DNA from: an archaeon
GTDB lineage: Archaea > Nanobdellota > Nanobdellia > Woesearchaeales > JAHJEM01
Direction of reading: 5' to 3'
DNA: 11,305 nt
Assembly (NCBI GenBank): GCA_020057445.1
Contig: JAGVFV010000206.1
Span: 1 to 11,305 of the forward strand
Shown here: positions 1-4,800 of the stretch, in pieces
Numbering within the stretch: the stretch's first letter is position 1
Layout of the letters: the number at the start of each line of letters is the position of its first letter
Position numbers and translations under genes: made by a program
The notes under the pieces: generated by a model
What the model saw: the letters and a program-made list of their open reading frames with translations, nothing else
The model's database searches: none
Told to the model about the DNA's origin: nothing

Positions 1-348
1 AGACACTAAAAGTATGTCAATATTTTCCCACTCTCGATAAATTTTAATATCTTTTAAATCAAGATTCATTGTTTCATTTAATGGGTATTTCTTATTCTCA
101 TTATTTATCATCACTTCTTTAATGAATTTTTTTAATACATAGTCCCCTAATCTGTGATTTTCGGATGGGTCTAAAATCCATGCCAAGAAGTTCGAATGTC
201 GAATTTCAAATTCGTCAGCTTTTAATATTTTAAATGGATTGAACTCATCGAGTTTTGATTCTAGAATCTCTAGATTTTTATTATCAAATGCAAATATTTC
301 TAACTTCTTTTTTTGTTCGATTTGTGGCAATTTTTCGTCGGTATTCAT
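1..348 (-). CDS. PD-(D/E)XK nuclease family protein (PDDEXK_4-like), 3' part beyond window
   Basis: This reading frame is open for 116 codons from an ATG at 348-346 to the window edge, so only the N-terminal part is present. The translation holds the hallmark FEIRHSNFLAWILDP (residues 48-61) followed by HRLGDYVLKKF, and later IYREWENIDILL (103-114). This is the N-terminal signature of the PDDEXK_4 family, whose members are predicted metal-dependent nucleases found in restriction-like and defence loci. In the family the D of the 'IDILL' strand begins the catalytic PD-(D/E)XK core; the remaining catalytic residues would lie outside the window. The gene starts 16 bases after the stop of the HD hydrolase gene, so it is probably the third gene of the CARF-HD-nuclease operon. 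Family assignment is from motif recognition; the nuclease activity and its control by the CARF protein are inferred. Confidence 0.75.
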   Translation of the reverse strand, partial: MNTDEKLPQIEQKKKLEIFAFDNKNLEILESKLDEFNPFKILKADEFEIRHSNFLAWILDPSENHRLGDYVLKKFIKEVMINNENKKYPLNETMNLDLKDIKIYREWENIDILLVS

Positions 349-364
349 TTCACACTCTCGCTAT

Positions 365-946
365 CTACCCAAACACCTCTTTTACTTCTATTTCCAACAG
401 TTTGAACATTCTGGTGTTTTCGATGCTATCTCCTGTTTTTAAGGCGGTGATTGTTGATTCGTAATACCATTTGATCTCTTCATAAGGTGCATTGAATTTT
501 TTCCAGACATCAATTCCTGTTATCAGGTCTCGGTGTATTGATCGGATGTTGTCGAGTTTGTCTGCGCAGAATAGCATCTTGGTGTATTTGTTTGCTGTTG
601 TCATTATGTGTAGTGAGTGTTCTTTTCTTTTTTTCCATGTACCCCGTTTGTCAGGATTTTTCTTAAGACCTTCAGGTTCAGATACGTCCTGCACTAACTT
701 TGCGACTTCTTTTCCTGAGTTCTCTTCAATCGTGGTGATGCTGACGTTTGCGTCTTCGTTCAGGTCATGATAGAGTCCTGCGATGATGACGTCGTCTGTG
801 ATGGATGGGTCGTATGCCTGTTCTTCTAATAATATGTTCATGACTCCTTGTGGGTGGGTGATGTAGGGTATTTTTGATCCTTTTCGGAAGTCATCCTCGT
901 GCATCTTTATGGTGTAGTTGATCGCTTTGATGATTTTCTTGTCCAT
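365..946 (-). CDS. RelA/SpoT-type HD domain hydrolase (MESH1-like)
   Basis: A 193-residue HD-superfamily protein the length of a stand-alone hydrolase. The N-terminus reads FRKGSKIPYITHP (20-32), the RSH-type opening with metal ligand H31. It is followed by AGLYHDLNED (56-65), giving the HD pair H60-D61 and E64-D65, and ADKLDN (128-133) with the last metal ligand D129. All metal-binding positions of MESH1/SpoT hydrolase domains therefore appear intact. There is no synthetase or TGS domain. The known reaction of this family is Mn-dependent removal of pyrophosphate from (p)ppGpp, with some members acting on NADPH or other nucleotides; the substrate here is unknown. The ATG overlaps the TGA of the upstream CARF gene (TGATG), which implies translational coupling. 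Given that partner, a nucleotide second messenger is a reasonable but unproved substrate. Confidence 0.85.
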   Translation of the reverse strand: MDKKIIKAINYTIKMHEDDFRKGSKIPYITHPQGVMNILLEEQAYDPSITDDVIIAGLYHDLNEDANVSITTIEENSGKEVAKLVQDVSEPEGLKKNPDKRGTWKKRKEHSLHIMTTANKYTKMLFCADKLDNIRSIHRDLITGIDVWKKFNAPYEEIKWYYESTITALKTGDSIENTRMFKLLEIEVKEVFG

Positions 947-1602
947 CAGAGTCTCGCTATCTTCCCTGCATCCGTCAATTTTATTCCTTCTTCTGTGTCT
1001 ACGAGGTCCATTTCTTTGAGTTCTTGTATTGTTTTGTAGAGCATTGCTCTGCTGATTTCTATTTCTTCTGCGAGTTCTGCTATGCTTTTTCCTCCTGCAT
1101 TGGCTAAATGATCCAAGACTTTTTTTTGGCTGGGGTTGAGGTTGTAGGTGAGTTTTGGCAAGAAGACTACCGTGTTTTTGTCTTCTTCTGGGTAATATGC
1201 GATCTTCTTAATCCGGTGGTTTCTGGCGTATGATGCCAGCAGCACCCCTATTGCCTGTGTTTTCCTTCCAGAAGTGATATTTAGGAATATTTGGTCGTCG
1301 TTGGGTTGTGCGTCTATGAGCTCTACTACCTTGGTTGCGATCTTCACTATGTCATAAACACTGATCTTTATGGTTTTGATCTCTATGACCCTTCCTAGGC
1401 TGTCTTTTAGGAGTTTGAGGCTGTCTTCCTGTTCTTTGATGGGTGGGTCGTTGATGAGTAAAAACAGGCGTTCTGGCCCGATCTTGTGCGCTGCTAGGAG
1501 GACTGCGTCAGGAGTGTACAATGTGGCTATCATGACCTTTTTTCCCATTTTATCATCCCCAATGGGAAATGCCGGGGTTTCTTCGTTAATAAAGTTTTCC
1601 AT
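946..1602 (-). CDS. CARF domain - winged-helix regulator (Csa3-like)
   Basis: A 218-residue protein. An N-terminal Rossmann-like CARF domain starts with the strand KVMIATLY (22-29), and the ligand-loop motif FLNITSGRKTQAIG (106-119) matches the second conserved CARF motif. Residues 157-216 form a winged helix: SQKKVLDHLANAGGKSIAELAEEI, then an ISRAMLYKTIQEL recognition helix and a wing ending LTDAGKIARL. This architecture is that of Csa3-type regulators, which bind cyclic oligoadenylates and control CRISPR or other defence genes. M1 is preferred over M19 because a TATA box lies 22-38 bases upstream, consistent with a leaderless mRNA beginning at this ATG. The first ~20 residues are an extra tail before the CARF strand. 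Downstream, it overlaps the HD hydrolase gene by one base. No Cas gene is visible within the window, so its target may be its own operon or the divergent genes. Confidence 0.8.
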   Translation of the reverse strand: MENFINEETPAFPIGDDKMGKKVMIATLYTPDAVLLAAHKIGPERLFLLINDPPIKEQEDSLKLLKDSLGRVIEIKTIKISVYDIVKIATKVVELIDAQPNDDQIFLNITSGRKTQAIGVLLASYARNHRIKKIAYYPEEDKNTVVFLPKLTYNLNPSQKKVLDHLANAGGKSIAELAEEIEISRAMLYKTIQELKEMDLVDTEEGIKLTDAGKIARL

Positions 1603-1623
1603 GAAACAAGAGTGAAATCTATT

Positions 1624-1640
1624 AGTTTATAAATATATCT
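1624..1640 (-). promoter_or_regulatory. TATA promoter of the CARF-HD-nuclease operon
   Basis: On the minus strand the sequence reads AGATATATTTATAAACT, with a TTTATAAA-type TATA box about 22-38 bases before the ATG at 1602. That spacing places transcription initiation at or very near the start codon, so the mRNA is probably leaderless. Archaeal TATA boxes sit near -26. Confidence 0.6.
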
Positions 1641-1672
1641 CTCTTTTAGTATATCATTCTACTATGTAATGG

Positions 1673-1688
1673 AAATATTTATAAATGA
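1673..1688 (+). promoter_or_regulatory. TATA promoter of the plus-strand three-gene operon
   Basis: AAATATTTATAAATGA is an archaeal TATA box pointing rightwards. Initiation would be expected near 1705, leaving a leader of about 30 bases before the ATG at 1737. That leader carries GGAGG (1725-1729), 7 bases before the ATG. A short inverted repeat, TAGTA (1647-1651) / TACTA (1660-1664), lies between the two divergent TATA boxes and could be an operator, but at 5 bases per arm it is weak. Confidence 0.6.
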
Positions 1689-1736
1689 GAGGATTCTTTC
1701 TTATGGTGAAGGGCTGTTGGCTCTGGAGGCGTCAAG

Positions 1737-2222
1737 ATGGTCGACATGGGGCAGGAGAATGATAAGCTGGAGAATTCAAGTCAGATGTTGCAGCTGAAGG
1801 CGTTCAGGGGTAAGATTTGCGGAAGGAAGGGGATCATGATACCTTATGTTCACCTCTTTGAGGCTTTGCATTTGCCGAAGGATTCTGTCATGATCAATCT
1901 GATTGATTTTGGGCATGAGATCGAGATCGAATTGTATGATAAGGCGGCGATTAAGGCTGAAGATGGCATCTTCTGTGTCGTCCCGAACTGTTTTTCCTCG
2001 AAGTTCATCACTAAAGACGCATTCCTTGAGCTCTTGTTCTGGTTCTATGTGGACGACTTTAGTGCGCAATTTTTCATCCGTAAACCAGGATGTCCTCTTC
2101 AAGGGATTGAAGGAGATCCGATTGTTATCCAGCGCTATAGTGACTGGGTCTTTGTATGGCTGGAAGATACGACTGGTGATTATCTTGAATTCGTCAGTGA
2201 ATATGCAGGTGATAAAAAATGA
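1737..2222 (+). CDS. Hypothetical protein, first gene of an RHH operon
   Basis: A soluble protein of 161 residues that I do not recognise. The start is fixed by GGAGG at 1725-1729, seven bases before ATG. Residues 19-66 (LQLKAFRGKICGRKGIMIPY and the following LPKDSVMINLIDFGHEIEIEL) alternate short strands around a Pro, loosely like an AbrB/MazE swapped-hairpin, but the match is too weak to claim. The C-terminal half is rich in aromatic residues (LLFWFYVDDF at 99-108; DWVFVWLED at 136-144) and acidic overall, with no signal peptide or membrane helix. Its stop overlaps the next ATG by four bases (ATGA at 2219-2222), so it is co-translated with the first RHH protein. A regulator-partner or phage/plasmid accessory role is possible; no function is assigned. 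Confidence 0.7.
   Translation: MVDMGQENDKLENSSQMLQLKAFRGKICGRKGIMIPYVHLFEALHLPKDSVMINLIDFGHEIEIELYDKAAIKAEDGIFCVVPNCFSSKFITKDAFLELLFWFYVDDFSAQFFIRKPGCPLQGIEGDPIVIQRYSDWVFVWLEDTTGDYLEFVSEYAGDKK
2207..2222 (+). promoter_or_regulatory. RBS/start block, copy 1
   Basis: AGGTGATAAAAAATGA: an AGGTGA Shine-Dalgarno-like core, a poly-A spacer and the ATG of the first RHH gene. The identical 16 bases occur at 2609-2624 before the second RHH gene, which points to tandem duplication of the gene start. Confidence 0.6.
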
Positions 2223-2545
2223 AATATACAAAGGTTGTTTTGAATCTGTCGTCGAGAATGGTGAAGGATTTGGATTTACTTGCTGAGCAACTTTTTTGGA
2301 AGAAGGAAAAATGGATTATCAACAGGCTTGATTTTGCCATTGGGAAGGCCAAGTTTGAATTTTTTGTGGAGATGAATAAACGTTTTATCATGGGCTATAT
2401 AACTACTCGCGAGTATGTCAGAAGGACGGGGGGAAATGTTCCTAAGAATGTATCCAAAGCAAGAAAGGTTTACAGAAATATGGGGCACGAACCGTTTAAG
2501 GTGACGCAAAGGAAATTGAATCAAATACCAAATTTATATTGGTAA
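2219..2545 (+). CDS. Ribbon-helix-helix-like protein, paralogue A
   Basis: A basic protein of 108 residues. Residues 4-10 (TKVVLNL) form the ribbon strand, followed by helix 1 (SSRMVKDLDLLAEQLF, 11-26) and helix 2 (KEKWIINRLDFAIGKAK, 29-45), the layout of an RHH DNA-binding dimer. After the RHH comes a conserved extension ending ITTREYVRRTG (61-71), which aligns with ITAEDYKQIKG in the downstream gene; the two are therefore paralogues across about 66 residues. The C-terminal tail (72-108) is basic. The gene overlaps the preceding gene by four bases and begins with the shared AGGTGATAAAAA ribosome-binding block. It probably binds DNA as a repressor or segregation/copy-control type protein; its target is not visible. 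RHH assignment is from the residue pattern only. Confidence 0.7.
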   Translation: MKYTKVVLNLSSRMVKDLDLLAEQLFWKKEKWIINRLDFAIGKAKFEFFVEMNKRFIMGYITTREYVRRTGGNVPKNVSKARKVYRNMGHEPFKVTQRKLNQIPNLYW

Positions 2546-2620
2546 TCGTGGAAATATACAAAAGATGTTTTTGTATGACTGCTTAAGAGATCATGGAAAT
2601 GTGAAAAAAGGTGATAAAAA
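2546..2620 (+). other. Inter-paralogue spacer with a vestigial gene start
   Basis: GAAATATACAAAAGATGTTT (2551-2570) closely repeats the start of paralogue A (GAAATATACAAAGGTTGTTT, 2221-2240) 330 bases downstream, with two mismatches in 20. It has no open frame beyond a few codons. A second copy of the ribosome-binding block follows at 2609-2624. The spacer therefore looks like debris from a tandem duplication that produced the RHH pair. Confidence 0.5.
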
Positions 2621-2624
2621 ATGA
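2609..2624 (+). promoter_or_regulatory. RBS/start block, copy 2
   Basis: An exact 16-base repeat of 2207-2222 (AGGTGATAAAAAATGA). It places an AGGTGA core seven bases before the ATG at 2621 and so supports that start over the internal ATG at residue 17. Confidence 0.6.
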
Positions 2625-3043
2625 TAAAGAAACAAACAGCAGCAAAGAAGAGTATAAGAAAACAAAGGATGTCTTTTCGTGGGGTGCGTGTTCGTGCTGG
2701 TCACGAAGATGGTTTTTTGATCAACATGTCTGATGTGCAAAGCGGGCACATCATCATTCTTCAATTAGCAGAACAATTTCTTGAAGAAGTGGATTATATT
2801 GCGAGATATTACCGTATGTCAAGGAACGATTGGCTTAAATCAGAATTCTTGGACTCCGTGAGACGTGCAAAAGAGGGAATTTATAACAGAGCGGATATGT
2901 GTTTCAATTTGGACTTGATTACCGCTGAAGATTATAAGCAGATCAAGGGACATGAAATCTCACCGAGCGACTTAAAGGCGAAAAAAGCAGCACATAAAGC
3001 AGTGAAAAAAATGATAGAGGGTATTCGAATGCAGGTTACATAG
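2621..3043 (+). CDS. Ribbon-helix-helix-like protein, paralogue B
   Basis: A protein of 140 residues. A basic N-terminal arm (KKQTAAKKSIRKQR, 3-16) and a linker precede an RHH unit: strand HIIILQL (43-49), helix EQFLEEVDYIARYY (51-64) and helix SRNDWLKSEFLDSV (67-80). The following RRAKEGIYNRADMCFNLDLI, TAEDYKQIKG (81-110) aligns with the same region of the upstream paralogue, and the end is a Lys-rich helix (KAKKAAHKAVKKM, 119-131). The ~40 extra N-terminal residues are unique to this copy. The start is fixed by the AGGTGATAAAAAATG block shared with the other copy. It lies 75 bases after paralogue A, probably in the same transcript, and the stop runs into a T-rich tract. Likely a DNA-binding regulator; paralogy is better supported than function. 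Confidence 0.7.
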   Translation: MIKKQTAAKKSIRKQRMSFRGVRVRAGHEDGFLINMSDVQSGHIIILQLAEQFLEEVDYIARYYRMSRNDWLKSEFLDSVRRAKEGIYNRADMCFNLDLITAEDYKQIKGHEISPSDLKAKKAAHKAVKKMIEGIRMQVT

Positions 3044-3045
3044 AC

Positions 3046-3072
3046 TTGACTACTTCTTTTTAATTCTTTTTC
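3046..3072 (+). terminator. T-rich terminator after the RHH operon
   Basis: Directly after the TAG of paralogue B the sequence runs CTACTTCTTTTTAATTCTTT and further T-rich bases, the U-tract type of archaeal intrinsic terminator. No strong stem precedes it, and none is required in archaea. Confidence 0.4.
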
Positions 3073-3074
3073 GC

Positions 3075-3125
3075 TGTCCTGCGTTCGCCTTTTCTCTCAC
3101 GCAGACGTTCCGACTTGATTGTTTT
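3075..3125. repeat. Imperfect direct repeat flanking the JAMM-like gene, left copy
   Basis: TGTCCTGCGTTCGCCTTTTC followed by CTCACGCAGACG, TTCC and a run ending in GTTTT matches 4149-4199 (TGTCCTCTGTTCGCCTTTCT...) with a few substitutions and small gaps. The left copy could form a small CTGCG/CGCAG stem. Together the copies bracket the single gene 3144-4085. Confidence 0.5.
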
Positions 3126-3143
3126 GTATGAATGTGAGCAGCA

Positions 3144-4085
3144 TCAGCGTAGTAACCATGTATGGTCGATTTGAAACATTTCTTCGAGTCGATTATGGTA
3201 TTTTGGTTTTGAAGGGTTTTGTGAGATTGTCAGTTCTATTCCTGATGGAGTGCTCTCTGATAGGCATGCTTCGAAGTATGAGTTTGCTGCGTCTCCAAAA
3301 CTCATGTAATTGGGTTCTTCTCTGCTTATGTATTCTCTATATAGTTTGTATTTATCTTGGCTTTCGAAGAAGAATGCGTCGGGGGTGGGGATACCCTGTA
3401 GTGCTGCGAGGTAGGTGTCAAGTGTCTCTTGGAGCGGTAGGTCGGGGTTGAATTGCGTGGTTATTTTGTATCTTGAGGAGAGGACTGCAAAATCCAGGTC
3501 AGACTGGGAAACCTGTGTGAGTTTATGGCCTGACTTGATATCCTCTTCAGATGGCAGTGCTGTCTTGAGGTCAGCATAGTTGGACAGATACTTGGTCAGT
3601 TCGATAAGCGAAGTGAGTGGTATACGTTCCTGGAGTTTTTTCCATGGCAGTAGTTTTGGAAAGTCCATCATTTCTGGAGTCACTTTCGGATCTATTCTTT
3701 TGAAGATACGAAAATACTCTGCTTGAGCGGCCAATAACCAAGTTGAAGATGGGTGGGTGTGATAGTGTGTAATTCTCGTGCTCACTTGGTCGAAATTCGG
3801 CATCCTGCATTTGAGTCCTATCTCTAGTTTATTGTTGCTGGTGCTTATTGTACGTTTTAGAGAGAGGTTGTACCATTCTGAATGGTCGTGGTCGTATGAC
3901 CATGCGCATTCTGCGATGGAGTTTTGTGCCAGTTCACCAAGATCATTCTCGCCGTCTTCTAATGATTTTTTAATATGATATGGCTTGACAGAGAATAATA
4001 TTTCGTTGTCATCTCCATTCCTTCTTATGGGGAGTGGGCGAATGAATAGATAGAATCCCCCTCCTATTTTTGGGATGAGCTTCAT
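3144..4085 (-). CDS. JAMM/MPN-like metalloprotease-related protein with split motif
   Basis: A protein of 313 residues. Residues 105-113 read ITHYHTHPS, and residues 178-185 read PSEEDIKS. Together with E59 these would make the JAMM zinc site (E...HxHP...S-x2-D: H109, H111, S179, D182), as in RadC/Cap3/deubiquitinase families. The spacing is odd: the HxHP and SxxD parts normally sit about 8-10 residues apart, but here about 67 residues intervene and are predicted helical. After the motif, DLDFAVLSSRYKITTQF (196-212) fits the next JAMM strand. The C-terminal 90 residues are unassigned. No signal peptide or membrane helix is seen. An AATTTATAAT TATA box 21-33 bases upstream implies a leaderless mRNA. 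The gene stands alone, framed by direct repeats, which suggests movement as a unit. Peptidase activity is inferred from the motif only. Confidence 0.6.
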   Translation of the reverse strand: MKLIPKIGGGFYLFIRPLPIRRNGDDNEILFSVKPYHIKKSLEDGENDLGELAQNSIAECAWSYDHDHSEWYNLSLKRTISTSNNKLEIGLKCRMPNFDQVSTRITHYHTHPSSTWLLAAQAEYFRIFKRIDPKVTPEMMDFPKLLPWKKLQERIPLTSLIELTKYLSNYADLKTALPSEEDIKSGHKLTQVSQSDLDFAVLSSRYKITTQFNPDLPLQETLDTYLAALQGIPTPDAFFFESQDKYKLYREYISREEPNYMSFGDAANSYFEACLSESTPSGIELTISQNPSKPKYHNRLEEMFQIDHTWLLR

Positions 4086-4105
4086 GGAGAGAGGATCAGT
4101 TGCAC

Positions 4106-4118
4106 TATTATAAATTTT
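4106..4118 (-). promoter_or_regulatory. TATA promoter of the JAMM-like gene
   Basis: On the minus strand AAATTTATAATAG lies 21-33 bases before the ATG at 4085, the spacing of a leaderless archaeal transcript. Confidence 0.5.
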
Positions 4119-4148
4119 GTGAGTTTGGATGTAATGCTTGTCATCGAT

Positions 4149-4199
4149 TGTCCTCTGTTCGCCTTTCTCCCACGCGGACGGATTCCAACATAATCGTTT
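4149..4199. repeat. Imperfect direct repeat flanking the JAMM-like gene, right copy
   Basis: TGTCCTCTGTTCGCCTTTCT, then CCACGCGGACGG, ATTCC and a stretch ending ATCGTTT, is related to 3075-3125 in the same orientation. Lacking open frames, it is unlikely to be coding. It may be a target duplication, a short repeat family or remnants of recombination. Confidence 0.5.
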
Positions 4200-4396
4200 C
4201 GTTTTCTACGAAAATACGCTGTTGCTGTAACGGATAAGAGAACGTCCGCTCAAGGGGTGTCAAGGCTACGGAGATGTATGGAAGCAAATGAGTGGATCAG
4301 CAAAGTTGAAGAGGACATCAGGGAATTGGCAGAAGGCACAGACAGCCAGAGCAATTTATGGCATTGCAGTCCGAGGAGGGCGTATGCCCTGTTTTC
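4200..4396 (+). other. Gap with a possible gene remnant
   Basis: No confident gene. ATG at 4278, preceded by GGAG (4269-4272), opens a frame beginning MEANEWISKVEEDIRELAEG. This is plausible, helix-forming protein sequence for about 20 residues, but the frame then runs antisense through the minus-strand gene 4397-4729 to 4700 and loses protein character. A neighbouring frame (QTARAIYGIAVRGGRMP, stop near 4432) looks more protein-like there, so this may be the frameshifted start of a lost gene. An inverted repeat GCGGACG (4174-4180) / CGTCCGC (4243-4249) also occurs. Confidence 0.25.
4377..4396 (+). terminator. Short hairpin followed by T-run
   Basis: AGGGC GTAT GCCCT (4377-4390) is a perfect 5-bp stem with a 4-base loop, followed on the plus strand by GTTTTCT. 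It sits just beyond the stop of the minus-strand gene 4397-4729 and at the end of the possible plus-strand remnant. On the plus strand it has terminator form; for the minus-strand gene it would be a 3' stem without a T-run. Confidence 0.25.
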
Positions 4397-4729
4397 TCAA
4401 TACACGATATCGCTTGCCATGAGGAACGCGACTGTCGGCGACTGTTTTCTTTCGACGAGATGGGTGATGTTCGGGGTGCTGAATCCTTCGTTCCGTCTCA
4501 TGTATTCCAAGACTGAAATCATCTCTTTCTTGGAGATGTGCCATTCCTTCTCGGTGTCCAGCCTGATGAAGGTTATCCCGTTGTTGCCAGCGACTTGCAC
4601 CTCATATGAGACTTTCTCGAATTCACTTCGGACAACCTTCTTTTCAAGGATCCTGTCGCAGAGCATGCTATACAATTCTTCTATTGTTTTCTTGAGATAG
4701 TCTTTGTTCTCTACTAATGGCCTGTTCAT
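4397..4729 (-). CDS. Hypothetical small protein downstream of AlbA_2 regulator
   Basis: A protein of 110 residues that I do not recognise. It begins MNRPLVENKDYLKKTIEELY, helical and charged, continues with strands around YEVQVAGNNGITFIRLDTEKEW (45-66) and ends with a helix-turn-helix-like stretch, SKKEMISVLEYMRRNEGFST (69-88), then PNITHLVERKQSPTVAFLMA. No signal peptide or membrane helix is seen. The coding choice rests on amino-acid composition: the opposite strand carries an overlapping open frame (to 4700) that is Ser/Phe/Cys-rich like a shadow. The gene lies 71 bases after the AlbA_2 gene on the same strand and may be co-transcribed. A weak TTGATAAAC at 4750-4758 is a possible TATA element. 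No function is assigned. Confidence 0.55.
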   Translation of the reverse strand: MNRPLVENKDYLKKTIEELYSMLCDRILEKKVVRSEFEKVSYEVQVAGNNGITFIRLDTEKEWHISKKEMISVLEYMRRNEGFSTPNITHLVERKQSPTVAFLMASDIVY

Positions 4730-4800
4730 GATGGCCTGAGTGACTCTTCGTTTATCAATTTATTCCCCCATTCCTTCATCGTGACGGCAATCCTGCCTCT

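Noticed and set aside
1776..2231. 151-codon minus-strand open frame opposite the first RHH-operon gene
   Set aside because: It has no promoter or RBS support, whereas the plus strand has TATA, GGAGG and an ATGA overlap with the next gene.
4257..4700. 147-codon plus-strand open frame
   Set aside because: Beyond the first ~20 codons it lies antisense to the minus-strand gene 4397-4729, and its product is Ser/Phe/Cys-rich like a shadow translation. Only the start region was kept as a possible remnant.
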